Positions 47,727 to 59,900 of a DNA stretch of 64,000 nt are shown one piece after another. The notes below the pieces were generated by a model. That model had not been told where the DNA came from. It saw only the letters and a program-made list of their open reading frames with translations, and did no database searches. The first letter of the stretch is position 1. Every line of letters begins with the position of its first letter. The stretch covers positions 4,154,001-4,218,000 of the forward strand of contig JAFFSR010000251.1 in assembly GCA_017163975.1 (NCBI GenBank). The letters run 5' to 3'. The stretch is from Anastatus disparis (Eukaryota > Arthropoda > Insecta > Hymenoptera > Eupelmidae). Made by a program: the position numbers and the translations under genes.

Positions 47727-48846
47727 GGGGCTGTTCACAAATTACGTAAAGCACTTTTTTAAAAAATGGACCCCCTCCTCCCCCTATGTAACAAAATTAT
47801 TTAACCCCCTCCCCCTGTATGGTAATTACGTAACAGAAATATTTAAAATATAGTTGAGAATTTTATAATTTATAGTATGATTTATTAAATTTATTATAAT
47901 CAAAAAAATTAATATAATAAAAAGATTTACGTTGATTAATTATAAATAATCAATAAATATTATTCAACTCAAATTTGCATATACATAAATTTTAAAATTA
48001 ACATAATAATTATAAATAGCGACGCCATCATTAATAACATCAAATAAATACTGTCTTCATTACACATAAATCTACATTGATATCTTGAAGAAGAATGATA
48101 TCTCGAAGCAAATAGAATCAACTTGCTTCTAGAGGAAATAACCTTATTTTTATATCCATTGAAGTAAATATCTGGTTAAAAATATAAAAGAATTTTTTTC
48201 CCAGTGATATCTAAAATATACTATAAAGAAAATATACTTAAAGAATTTAAAAAGATTTTCAATCAATAATAAATCCACTCGCATCAAGTGGATTTATTTC
48301 GAATGAAGACATTTTGATGTTTGAAACAAGAACCTCTAGATCTCGATTTAAACATGTAGTTACTTAAATCTAAAAATTTTATTTTGCATTAAAACGATCA
48401 CATCACATTGGAGTGTTCCCTTGTTTCAAGAATTTTTTTTTTCTCAGTGTACTTATTAGTAAAAAATTTTTAAATTTCATTTCTTGACAACTCACACCCT
48501 TAATTCAATATAATATTGGATTTATTATTCCCGCAAAAATTAGTTCATGAAAGTAAAAGCTCTCATAAATATCATCAACACTATAGAACGAAAAAGTTTT
48601 TGAAAAAGTACGTCTTATTCATATTGCGAGGTGTACACGTACACGTATCAAAATAAAGTTAGTATTACATCGAAAATAAACGCAGATGGTAGTGGAACGT
48701 TAGCACGCTTCGTTGAGAACTAATTAAATTTTACATTGAAAATTTTTTTTACGTTTTGTAACACGCATCTATGACCTCCTATAACCCAGCATAATATTTA
48801 AGCAACCCCCCCCCCCCATGGTGTTACGTAATTTGTGAACGACCCT
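47727..48846. mobile_element. DNA transposon remnant with GTTCACAAATTACGTAAC ends (right arm copy)
   Basis: Reverse complement of 42,741-43,862, duplicated as part of the palindrome arm and not independently inserted. Confidence 0.7.
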
Positions 48847-50130
48847 TTTTCGAAATAATTTTCAATTTGGAATGCACAAATTTGTTTATGTAAAATTAAA
48901 TAATTTTATCATATAAAACTTACAAAGCTATATCCTAACGGAGCTTTCAAGACTGGAAAAGTGTTAAAAAATTGCAAAATAGATAACGTTCTGTATGCTT
49001 TCCTAGCTTCGAAAGAATTTTCCCACTTTTGAATAACGTCTCCAGAAATTTCTACTGAGTTTTTTAAGAAATCCAAGATTTTTACCTACACGAAGTAGGT
49101 AAGATGTTAGGTCTTTTCTAATGGATAAGACAACAAATATATTATAAAGGTATATTTGTGATCAAATGCCGAATTTATTCAAATCAAGAACTCTATTATT
49201 TGTTATAACATTTATTTCTAAATTTTACCTCTTATGTTCTTAATCTCTGCAAGCGAAGGACTAAGAAAATAACTTTCCAAAAAGTATCTCCCGAATTAAC
49301 GATTAATTTCATTTTAGATACAGATGCCAAATCAAAACTAGAGGATAGAAGAAACGAACTTCAAGTGCGAAGTATTTAAAATCTTAAAATCTCAAGGAAG
49401 AATTAAATATTTCACAAGCAACTTTTAACATCCCAACATATAAGTATAGAGATTCCCTTTGATAAGATGTGCCTTTCAGCACTTGTAATTTTAATACTTT
49501 TTTTAAAATCTATATTTCCAAGATAGAACTTCATATAAGTTACTCAAGATGGGCTAATAAAATGAGTCTCGTCCCTAAAACAGATAAATTTTATGTTTTT
49601 TTAAAACTTCGCACTTGGTGATGGTTTTTTTATATTTTCTGATTTTTATTTGAGATCTGTATTTAAATAAAATCAATCATTACATCAGGACATATACTTT
49701 TTGAATTTTTTCTAAGTCCTTCGTTCGAGATCACAATATCAAAAGTAAAATAAATAAATATCATTTGTTACCAGTGATTCGATATTTAATGAATAATTAT
49801 GAATCAATTATTAATTATAAGCTGTTTTAATTATAAATAAAAATTTAGTTTCTAATTACTTTAAATGCGATTGATAGTTAGAATTTAATTATTATTCTCA
49901 AGGCAGAACAATTTCTTCATAAAAACATTAAATTTGTCCACCTAAAAACCTTATTTTTACGTTTTTAATGAACAGGTATTTTAAAAGAATAAGTACGGAG
50001 CTTCCCCGTTTTTAATTTGAAGTTTTACCATTTTTTCTATGAGGTTATATTTCTATATCAAAATACATTGAATTGGTAGATTATTTTTTTCCGTTTGCAG
50101 TAATTAGAAAACTAATGCAAATTCTTATGC

Positions 50131-51189
50131 TTGAGCTATTCAACTTGGACTGGTGATACAAAAAAAATTTTGGCTACCATAATTTATATTCCAGTATTGT
50201 TCGTTATGGGGATTTTCGTCGTCAAGAAAGTATTAAACACAGTAAAAAAACCGTCTTTGGTGCATGAAAGTTCGTGCCTTTCATTGCTCGACATAATTTG
50301 CCATCCGAATAAAATCCTGAACAGAATAATATCTAAAAACATTTTGCTTACCACAAATTTAGATACCAAAATCCAAAATTTTGCACGTGTGGCAAAAAGA
50401 ACGATGAAAAATAAAAATTATCAGAGAAAAATGCTATTATATGGGCCACCAGGATCAGGTAAATTTTATAAAATTTAATTTTTTAAATTTATCAAATTAT
50501 AAAGAATAATTTATTTAATGATTATTTATTATCTTACTGTTTACGTATTGATAATAAATTTTGCGAATATTTCAGGCAAAACTATGTTCGGAAAAAAAGT
50601 GGCCGAAAGTTCAAAAAAGGATTATATAATCGTTAGGGGTAACGATTTTTTTATGGAAGAAACCCCTGATAATATTAATAAAATATTTTATTGGGCCGCA
50701 CGATCACGAAGAGGTTTAGTGATAATTATGACAGATGCGGAAAAATTTTTGAAAAAAAGGACAACATTAAAAAGAGACAATTCGTTAACAAATTTTAATA
50801 CATTTTATAAACATGCAGAAAAAAATGATAAATTATTTATAATACTTACAACTAGTTGTCCGAAGAAATTGGACCCAAAAATATTTGAAATTGTAGATTT
50901 TATGGTGGATACTCAACTCGCAAATCAAAAAGAAAGAGCTACAATATTCATGCAATATTATAATAAAGCCTTAGATCTAAAAAATAGTCAAAGCATAGTT
51001 AAAAAAAATTACGAGGCTTTGTTTAATATTTTAGCTCAAATGAGCAAAACATGCTCTTATGAAGACATATACAAAATCGGAATTCAATTTCGAAATAATA
51101 ATGATGGAGAACTCAACGAAGCATTAATCCTAGAATATTGCGCCAATTTAATATTGAAAAAAAAAAATAAAAAAAATAAAATTTATTAA
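50131..51189 (+). CDS. ATAD3-like AAA+ protein, copy C (catalytically degenerate)
   Basis: Exons 50,131-50,458 and 50,576-51,189 give 313 residues. The hydrophobic helix, KPSLVHESS, Walker A GPPGSGKT and LVIIMTDAEKFLKKR are as in copy A, with which it is identical up to about NSLTNFNTF. From there it diverges strongly (LTTSCPKKLDPKIFEIVDFM, then ANQKERATIFMQYYNKALD), although A and B agree with each other in that half. The C-terminus (EALILEYCANLILKKK) is intact. The first exon has in-frame stops at 50,101 and 50,113 and no in-frame ATG after them. A weak acceptor (TTATGCTTGAG, AG at 50,134-50,135) could open it, but no upstream exon was found. Confidence 0.72.
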
Positions 51190-51299
51190 AAAAAAAAAAA
51201 AATTAAAACTAATTTAACTAGTCATTTGAAATTTTTTGAAATAAGTGAGTTTTATTTTTAATTTATTTATTTATATTTTTAATAAAGTGCGAGTATTGT

Positions 51300-51835
51300 A
51301 ATAAATTAAATAAAAATAATTTTTTTAAAATAAATTTAATTATTATTATATCCTGTTTTTAATTTATTAAGGTATTATTTACAATGCATTATCACAAGCA
51401 AGCGAGACAATTTATTCAAATCTATGAAAATCTCATTACTTTTAAACAAGTTAAAAATCCGTAATCGAAAGTACTCTTTTAAAATTACTAATTAGCATCG
51501 AAATGATAGCACAAATACAGCGACGTTAAAAATTTAAAAAAAATTATTGAAATAAGAAATGTATGATGATTAAATGTAAATCAGTAAGTTAATTTCAAAC
51601 AATGATATAGTAAATTTTTATGCATTTAGGACTTTTTGAAAAAATTTTTTTTTTGCAAAAATTATTTCCATTATTTTAATTATTCATCTATTAATTACTA
51701 ATTATTAAATTTTAATGATTCAATACTATTAATAACTTAAACGAAAATTTTATTCTCTGACATTTTCAAACGTATCTTTGATTATATTAAACGCAAGGCG
51801 AATACAACATATACTTGTATATTTATTTTATTATG
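51300..51835. repeat. Right outer palindrome arm (partner about 36,100-36,600)
   Basis: TTAATTTATTAAGGTATTAT through CGTAATCGAAAGTACTCTTT is the reverse complement of the left arm. An S1 tail fragment (ATTAGCATCG to AGCGACGTTAAA, about 51,489-51,531) is inserted here only. Confidence 0.78.
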
Positions 51836-52109
51836 AAATATATATGCATGCTCATACATTTTTTTTATGATCCAGAATCGAAGGTAAAGTATTTAAAATG
51901 TTTATAAAAATAATATTTATATTTAATATTTCTAAAATATATCGAAGTAAAGAAATTGATCCTCCTGAAAAGAGCCTATTAAGTAGATGGCTTAACAATA
52001 TGAAGGATCGTAATAATTTTTTTTTATTAGCATTTTCAATGTATTACAAAGGACATTCTCAAGGAATATTTTGAGAAAATCACGAGTCTCATTCATAATT
52101 TAAATCAGA

Positions 52110-52440
52110 AATATGTTTTATATTTCTGCGTAAACGACGAATATAGCCAGTTTTTTTGTTAATACCTTGAAAGTCATTGTGAAATACTTTACAATGATGT
52201 TTAGCTTCTTCTTTTCAGGACCTTTTCCACTTGGAAAAGTTGAATTTAATAAGAGATAAAATAGGAATATTTGATTAATATACCTCCGGCTTAAGCTTTC
52301 TCCCTCCTACATTTTACAGCTATACTCCCACTTAATGCTATTTAGCAATTAAAGGATAAAATATAAAAATATAAATGTCATGACACTATCTAATATCAAA
52401 CTATTTCAATTTTAACGCATTTATCAAAAAGATTGAGATT
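52110..52440. repeat. Outermost right palindrome segments
   Basis: 52,110-52,225 mirrors 40,395-40,510, and 52,325-52,440 mirrors 35,075-35,190. The order of partners on the left shows that the palindrome was rearranged after it formed. Confidence 0.75.
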
Positions 52441-52461
52441 ATTTTTTTTTTTTTTTTATCT

Positions 52462-52655
52462 TTTTTAACGTCGCTATATTTATGCTATTTTTTTTTTTTT
52501 TTAATGCTAATCAGCGACGGAGCTCGTAAGTGTGTTTTTTAACAAAGCACATGTAATGTACAGCGGTGCTTGCACGATTCGGCCGAGAGCGGGATTCGAA
52601 CTCGAAACCTCAAGATTACGAATCCAATGCTCTACCGATTGAGCCACAGACTGGC
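52462..52655 (-). mobile_element. SINE S1, near full length
   Basis: Reverse strand; TTTTTTAACGTCGCTATA tail with a poly-T expansion, GATTCGAACTC box B and GCTCTACCGATTGAGCCAC box A. Confidence 0.85.
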
Positions 52656-52989
52656 TCTATATACGTATATAAATCTAGATCTTACATGGAAAACGGAATT
52701 ATTTTATCGAAACGAATAAAAACATCTCTAATTATTTGGAATTGATTAACTCGCGATGTTTTATAGAAGTCTATTTTTTACCACGCGCACGAAAATTTCT
52801 ACTTAAACGACTATCTATATATATCTATATTTATCCTGCTTAGATTACAGAAATTACTAGAATGAGTATTAGTTTACTCCAATGTGGCGTTGTTATAGAA
52901 GTTGTTTTTTATTGACATAATGTCATTGGTTTGATAATGGTTTTCTTTCAATAAATTTGTGAAAAGTCAGTTATAAAAATATTAACGTC

Positions 52990-53653
52990 ATGGGGAACTT
53001 GTTTGATTGTTGTAAAGGGTCCTCTTCGTATGAAGATATTACGCCAGATAGGGTAAATAATTTATTTGAGGTTATGTTTTTCTAAATTTTTTGGTATATA
53101 TTATATAGGTTCTATCTTGCTATTAATAGTGCCTAAAATAACAAATGTACTCTTGAATAAACAATGTAAAATTAACATTTAAAAAATGACATAATTATTT
53201 ATTTTAACAATGGATATTGAATTGTATTATGAAAATATGTTTTTACTTTTTATCTGTAATCATATATTTTATAAACTATTTGTAAATTTTCTATTTTATC
53301 AATTTATTTTAATCAATTTAAAAAACGTATTTATTTTTGTGAAATATAACTTTTTAATTGTTTATGATGTATATATTTTATATATATCCTTAGGAAACTA
53401 TTCGACAGCAGCAAGTAGCAGCTGCAGAAAAACGTTTAGCCGAACAGGAAAAAAGAGGCATTGGCAATGTTGATGCTGTAAAACGACAACAGAAATTATC
53501 TGAAGAACGAGACAAAAGATTACAAGAAGCAGGAAATATGAGTGGTCAAATGGAACTCAAAGTAAATTTTAATAATTCTCATTTTAAATCACGTATCAAT
53601 GATATATTTATGAATTAAAATTTTTCTATTTTTTTCAGTGGCAAGTCAGTTAA
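52990..53653 (+). CDS. SVIP: Small VCP/p97-interacting protein
   Basis: SVIP is a small membrane-anchored inhibitor and adaptor of the AAA ATPase VCP/p97, acting in ER-associated degradation and lysosome dynamics. Three exons (52,990-53,052, 53,394-53,561, 53,639-53,653) give 81 residues; human SVIP has 77. The N-terminus MGNLFDCC offers a Gly2 for myristoylation and neighbouring Cys for palmitoylation. RQQQVAAAEKR fits the VCP-interacting motif R-x5-A-A-x2-R exactly. It is followed by a charged helix (KRQQKLSEERDKRLQ) and the conserved end WQVS, carried by a four-codon last exon. Start choice is fixed by the Gly2/Cys pattern. Confidence 0.87.
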
Positions 53654-55833
53654 ATAAATGTATATGAAATTCGCAAATTCAAGATATTCCAGAAGTTTGC
53701 TTTTTAAAATAACTATTAATGGTATGCCGATGAATTTTATATTTTAAGCAAGATTATTTACAACTTATATTTATATATATACATATATATTTTATTATAG
53801 AATTATATGTTTCTATGTGATAGTCTATTACAGTATACAAAGTTGCAAATATTTTTAAATAGTATTGGCAAAATCTTTTGTTTTTATAAAACCTATTATA
53901 CATATAGTCTATCATACGAATTGTTTGTTGTTATAAATTTTATGTTGTAATGAATAATTTATGTTACTAATATTTTCTATTATAATTTACACAATAGATG
54001 ATCATGAATTTCTCTAATGAATTTTGCAAGACTTACAATGGTTTAAAAATTTATTTCATTTACTATACATACTTTTTTTAATTCACATAATTTTTTATTT
54101 CCATAAATAATGAAAATACTTTTAAAATGCAAAATATTTTAAGTGTATACATACATCAGAAATTTATTTTATATTTAGAAAATGAATAGTTAAGCTTTAT
54201 TATTTCAACATGAGAAGTAGAATTATACATCATTTTTTAAAAATGATGATTATTGAAACAACATACATTTAATATGATTCTCAAAAATTTACCTATTGTA
54301 TGTGAACAATGTATTTTGATATAATTCATAATAAGCGTTTTAAAAATAAGAAAAGAAATAAAAATGTACTTACAGCTACAAAATTTCTTGTAAAATTCAT
54401 TAATAAAGTATTTATTTTTTAAATCAGGATTTGAACAAGTTGTACAGCGTGTATTAACATGATTATAAATGAATTTAAAAAAAAAATAAAGCCGTAGTAC
54501 ATATAAAATGAATTTAATAACTTTAAAATTGTTAAATTACACTAAAAGTGTAATAAGTTACTTATAATTTTTAAATTATCATTAAATTTGTTATATTTAA
54601 AGTGATTTATATTTTATAGAAAGTTATGAAATCATTTTATCACTGAATCTAATTCAAGTATTAAAAGTAATTAAAAAGGAATGTAGTCTCATTTGAAATT
54701 TTTCTAGTCGTTTAACAAAGGATTATATGAAATAAGTAATGGTCTAAAATAATGCATAATAGCAAAAAAAATTTAGAAAAAATACTTATTATTTTTTTGT
54801 GAAAATTGTCTCAAAGACTTAAAACGAAAAGGAAATGATTGAATAATGGCTTATAAATTTTTTTAATAAATATATTATTCAATAATAATTAATGTACACA
54901 AATTTTTATGCACCATTAGTTGTCAGTTGTAAATTTACGATATTTTACAAATGAATTTTATATATTTATGTAATAATTTGTTATACAATTATACTTTTAT
55001 GAAATTTTTAATAAATTTTCAACATTCCTAAAAATTATTTACTGTTTTTTATTTTCAAAAATTGAAATATGTGATGTTTTAATATAAGGTTATAGCTTAA
55101 TATGTGTCTGTATTATTAAGAAGAATAGAGTAAAAAATTTTCATACGTATTTTTTAATTGTCTCTACTTTTTGAGGAAAAACTTAACATAAATCAATTGA
55201 GGTCTTCAGTGGCTCACTATGAGTTGATACAAGCAAATAAAAAATAATGAATCGGTAAGGATTAAATGAAAACTCAGATTTTTATATGTAAAAAAAATTG
55301 ATTTTTAATGTCTTTTAGACATTAAAATTTATTATTGCATCATAAAAGTTTTATACATAGAAATATTAAGAAAAGTTTAATTTAAAATTTTTTAATGCGC
55401 AGTATATATGGTAAACATACAGCAAAAGCCCGCAAAAGACTCTAAATACTTGTATATTTATATTTGTCGCTTAAGGCAGTCTCAACAGTGAAATGCTGTG
55501 TCACACGCAAATATAATCTTTCTTTTTTGGGAAAGGGCAATGATTAAGCTTCATAATTTTAATATTTGAACTGTATTTGCACATAATACTTTTGTTACTT
55601 ATCAATCGGTCTTAATTCCCATTGGAATTTCTTTTATTTCATTTTTGTTTTTATTATCATTGCTGTAAATTCTTTTTATTAAAAAAAATAATTAAATTAA
55701 ATGAATTAAATTCCATCATTAGATGGAAAATTAAACAGATTTTCTTGACATTAACTGGCAAGTGTTTTACATCCTTAATGGTATTCTTTTTGAAAGAATA
55801 TACATTTTTAAAGTATAAAAATAATTTTGGAGG
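53654..55833. other. 3' flank of SVIP and intergenic sequence
   Basis: AT-rich, with possible polyadenylation signals (for example AATAAA at about 54,402). No gene seen. It contains the inverted fragment at 54,695-54,840 and a short S1 head fragment at about 55,205-55,245 (CAGTGGCTCACTATGAG then GATACAAGC). Confidence 0.5.
54695..54840. repeat. Inverted copy of the 3' flank of ATAD3-like copy A
   Basis: CGTTTAACAAAGGATTATAT through GAAAATTGTCTCAAAGAC is the reverse complement of about 36,970-37,090. This piece is absent from the flank of copy C, where it would be expected. Confidence 0.75.
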
Positions 55834-56020
55834 TCGTCAGTGGCTTATTCGGCAGAGCGATGGATTTTTAATCTCGAAGTTCCGAGTTCGAAACCCGCTC
55901 TCGATCGATTGATATGAGCATTAATGTAAGTTATACATGTGCTTTGTTCGCAAACACACTGACGAGCTCCGTCGCTAATTAGGATCGCAATGATAGCAAA
56001 TACAGCGACGTTAAATAAAC
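55834..56020 (+). mobile_element. SINE S1, full length
   Basis: GTCAGTGGCTTATTCGGCAG, GAGTTCGAAACCCGC and the tail ACAGCGACGTTAAATAAAC. Confidence 0.85.
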
Positions 56021-56934
56021 ATAAAAAAGAAGTCTTCTTAGCCATCTTAATCCCAAATAAACTTTTAATAATGTTATTTTATACAATTTTATTTATATAA
56101 AAATTATACTTTTGACATTTTTATCTACTTTTAATATATTATTTTACATTTCTTATAATAAATGTTTAATTACTTTAATATACAAGTATTATTTATCTTA
56201 CATTATATTATTATTGCAATTTCAACATATCTAAGACATTTGAAAATAAATTATATTTCTCATAAAGCTAATCCTCAGGAAGCTTATTTTTTTACAAGCT
56301 TCTAATAATTACTAAGGGTTTGCAGTATTTTATATATATATATAGTAAAGTAGAAAAATATGAAATGTTATTAAATAGATTATATTTTCTACAAACAATT
56401 CAAATCACAATCTCTAAGAATATTAATGTTTATACGGAATGTTTAAATATATATTTTTTCTATATATATATATATAATTTGTTTATCTCTCTCTACGTGC
56501 TTAATTTACGTTAATTTTAAACCTTATTTTGTCTTTGTTTAAAAATTTGCTGTATACGTAAATATATATTTTATAAATATATTATTTTAACTTAATTTTT
56601 TCGAATACCCATTTATGTATTTTCTCAGGTACTATTGTCTTTTGAGACAAGTTGCCGAATTCCCGTTTATGTAAAACGATATTTTATTTTTATTTAATAT
56701 TCAATATTTTATATTTATAATTTATGTATTAATCATAATATTCAATTGTTTATTTATTAATTATATCGGCAAATAGCTTTCGTTCGTTATAGCCATATAT
56801 TTTCTGTATTATATATACAATATAAAAAAAAGTCATCGAAATCTAAGTATCGCGTTCTGTACAAGTCATTAGTCAGAGTTTTTAAATGCATTTTCTTAAG
56901 TTTTATGGAAAAGCTATGAAATTTAAATTTTTCT
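56021..56934. other. Intergenic and 3' untranslated region of the C2-domain gene
   Basis: Very AT-rich with TA-type simple repeats at about 56,330-56,345 and 56,460-56,476. TTTATT at about 56,749 may be the minus-strand polyadenylation signal of the gene to its right. Confidence 0.45.
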
Positions 56935-59900
56935 TCAAATCTTTCCGATTCGATGTACCGACCACGATCTAAAAAGTTTTTTCGACGATTTTTTAATTTC
57001 ACGGCCATGAGCAATTTGTATTTCAAGCGAGGCACCGTTATTCAAAGCAAGCCATGTTCGTACTTCATTCGTTGCGGATGATGATCCTGAAAAAAAAATT
57101 CAAATTATGTTTACTTAAAAAAAAAGTAAGTTTTTATTTATCCGAAGAGTGTCGGGGTATCAGGTTAACGATTTCGCTCAAATTTTGGACGATGTTTTTA
57201 GATTCAGAAATATAAAGAGAGCTGAAATTTTAGACGTTTATGCCTTATATTTCCCTAGTTTCAGGCAATCAGAGAATTTCAACGGAAAAATTACTTTTCA
57301 AAAACTTTTTTTAAATGAAATCTGTGCTCGAATCCTTTCGAAATAGCAGTTATGGTATATTGAAATATTATCTTTTTCCAAAATTACAGGTTTTTCAACT
57401 TTCAATTTTTACAAGACTATAACTTTGTAAAAAATAATATTTTTATATACCATATCTATTATTTCGAAAAGATTTGAGTTCAACTTTCATTAAAACAAGG
57501 TTTTAAACTCTTAACTATTAATGCTGAAATATAAGCGTTTGAAAATCTAGTAACTTTTCCAGTGACATTCTTCAATTATTATAAGTAGAGGAATATTGAA
57601 CGTTGAGGTTTAAAATTTTGGTTTTCTTTATATTTTTGCATCCAGAATCATCTTTCTAAATTTGAGCAAAATCGTCGACCTAGAACTCCGTCACTCTTCT
57701 GGTAAAAGAACCAAAATAATTTTTTAACATTTAAAAATTCTAATTAAATATTTGTAATTTGGGTATTAAATATATTAATTTTTCAAAAAGAATAAGAAAT
57801 TACCTAAAAGTTCGTGTAACGTTACTCTTCTACTAGCTAATAATTCTTTACTGGCACTTCGAATTTCGAAAACAAGCATCGCTTGTCGTGGAACAGAATC
57901 ATGATCCAAATGGAAGTCGATGCAAAATTGAGGATTTGGCATTGCAGGCAGTAATCTTGATTTAGCAATTGTTTTTCCACCTGTCAGTGATGTTATTTTT
58001 TCTGGGCTCGTGCAACTTTATAAAACACAAAAAGCATATTTTTAGAATGAAATAATTTATTGTTCATTTGAAAAATTTTGATATTTTAACCTACTTTTGA
58101 AATTTAACGCGGCAGTAAAGCTGAGCAATATGGGCTACATGAAGACCTTGTGCTTGAAGTACTTTTCCCTCGATACCTGAATATTTTTCTCTCATCCCGT
58201 TCACAATTTTCAATTCTACAAAAATAAATATCAAATTCTTAACATGATCGCTATTTTTTAATTTGTTTATTCAAAATTATTAACCTTCAAACTGTACACT
58301 AGTGCGAATTGGGATTTCGACAGCTTCGATACTTTACGTTTTTGTTGCTTTTCTTAATAAAAAAAAAGTTTTAATCATGTGATTTTCCTCGAAATTTTCC
58401 TAGAAATCGATTGATTTTTTTTCTGAATATTGACTGTTGAGAATTTGCACTAGTGTACAGTTTAAGAGTTAATTGGGACTAAAAATTTAATAAATACCAT
58501 TTGGTCGAATTCGCAATTTTGGACTCGATTGTCGAACTCTAGTGAGCATATCGGGTTGCGAAACAGCATGCGATAAGCCTGAACCTTGTAACAGTTCAGT
58601 TGCATCTGCTTCACCTGCGCCACGAGGTTCCAAACTCAACGTGACACCTTTGTTAGCGTCGCACTTACCATCTTCGATATTAACCTCAGAACGGAATCTC
58701 CGAAGTTTTAAACCACGCTTCATCTTTAAAAATTTTAGTTTTATAACAGTTATTCAAATATTTAAGGGGACGCTGGATCTCTCCATCCTTTTTTACTTAA
58801 AAAATTTAGGTTTTTGGAAAAACTGGTGATTGTTGATAAAAATTAAGAGTTGTCCGCAACTTGTACAGTAAAAAGCAATATTTTTTTTTATGAGGACAAA
58901 TTAATTTTCAAGAAAAGTTTGACATACTTAAAAAATCATAACTTAGGCTAGAGAATATGATTTTTTAAGTATGTCAAACTTTTCTTGAAAACAAAGCATC
59001 AAAATTAATTTGTTCTTATCAGAAAAAATATTGCTTTTTACTGCACAAGTTGCGGACCACTCTTAATTTTTATCAATAATTATTAGTTTTTCCAAAAACC
59101 TAGATTTTTTAATTAGAAAAGGATAGAGAGATCCAACGTCCTCTTAAAATTGATATAAATTTAAATGAAATAGTTTAATTGATTGTTATTTTTCACCTTT
59201 TGTTTCATCATTCGAAAGCTATTGTACTGTGGAGTTTTCTTCCCAAAGCTTTGATCAGGACTAGGAGATAAACTGTGGTGGCTCGATGCTATTTTTAATT
59301 TTGAATCATCTGTTTCATCAGCGCATTCAATTTGTTCACCATTTTGTTTACGCGACCATTGATTATTAGCAACCTCGCTATTTTCGTCCAATTCTTTGGT
59401 TTTCGTAAGCATTTTGCCTTTTAAAAGAAGATTAACTTTGAAAACATTGCAATAAGTATTAAAATTGACGTTTAAATTTTAATAATTGAACGTTAACCAA
59501 CCAGTATGATTTGAATTTCGTAGATTATTCGATGGCGATGATTGAGCTGAATGATTTTGTGGCACGGTTGGTACTTTAATTAAAGTGACTGTTCTCGGTG
59601 GCGGCGGTGGTGGTACCACAGGTTCTAAATGCAACCTCATTCGTGATTTTTCCATCGACGGTCTTCTAATGATATTGGTGCTCGTTGTCGTTGGTACATC
59701 TTGTGGCTCGCTTGGTCTTGTTGAGGCTTCGCTAATAGTACTTGTTGCATAAGTACTTTGAGTCTGTAAATCGTGTATAGATTTATATATTTTTGGAATA
59801 TATCAAGTAATTTTAACGAATAAAAAAAAAACGAAAATCTCCGCACCTCACACTCTTCGGATAAAACTTTGACTTTTAATTCGATCGATCCGGATTTAGT

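Larger units (their letters stand above)
47355..51240. repeat. Palindrome, right arm with gene copy C
   Basis: Mirror of 41,760-44,230 up to about 49,800. It then mirrors both copy A and copy B gene regions to about 51,230. The 200 bases missing near copy B (between GTACTTAT and CATTAAATATCG) are present here and at copy A. Confidence 0.88.

Noticed and set aside
57149..57346. 65-codon frame inside an intron of the C2-domain gene
   Set aside because: Lies wholly within a foldback element and on the opposite strand; no known domain.
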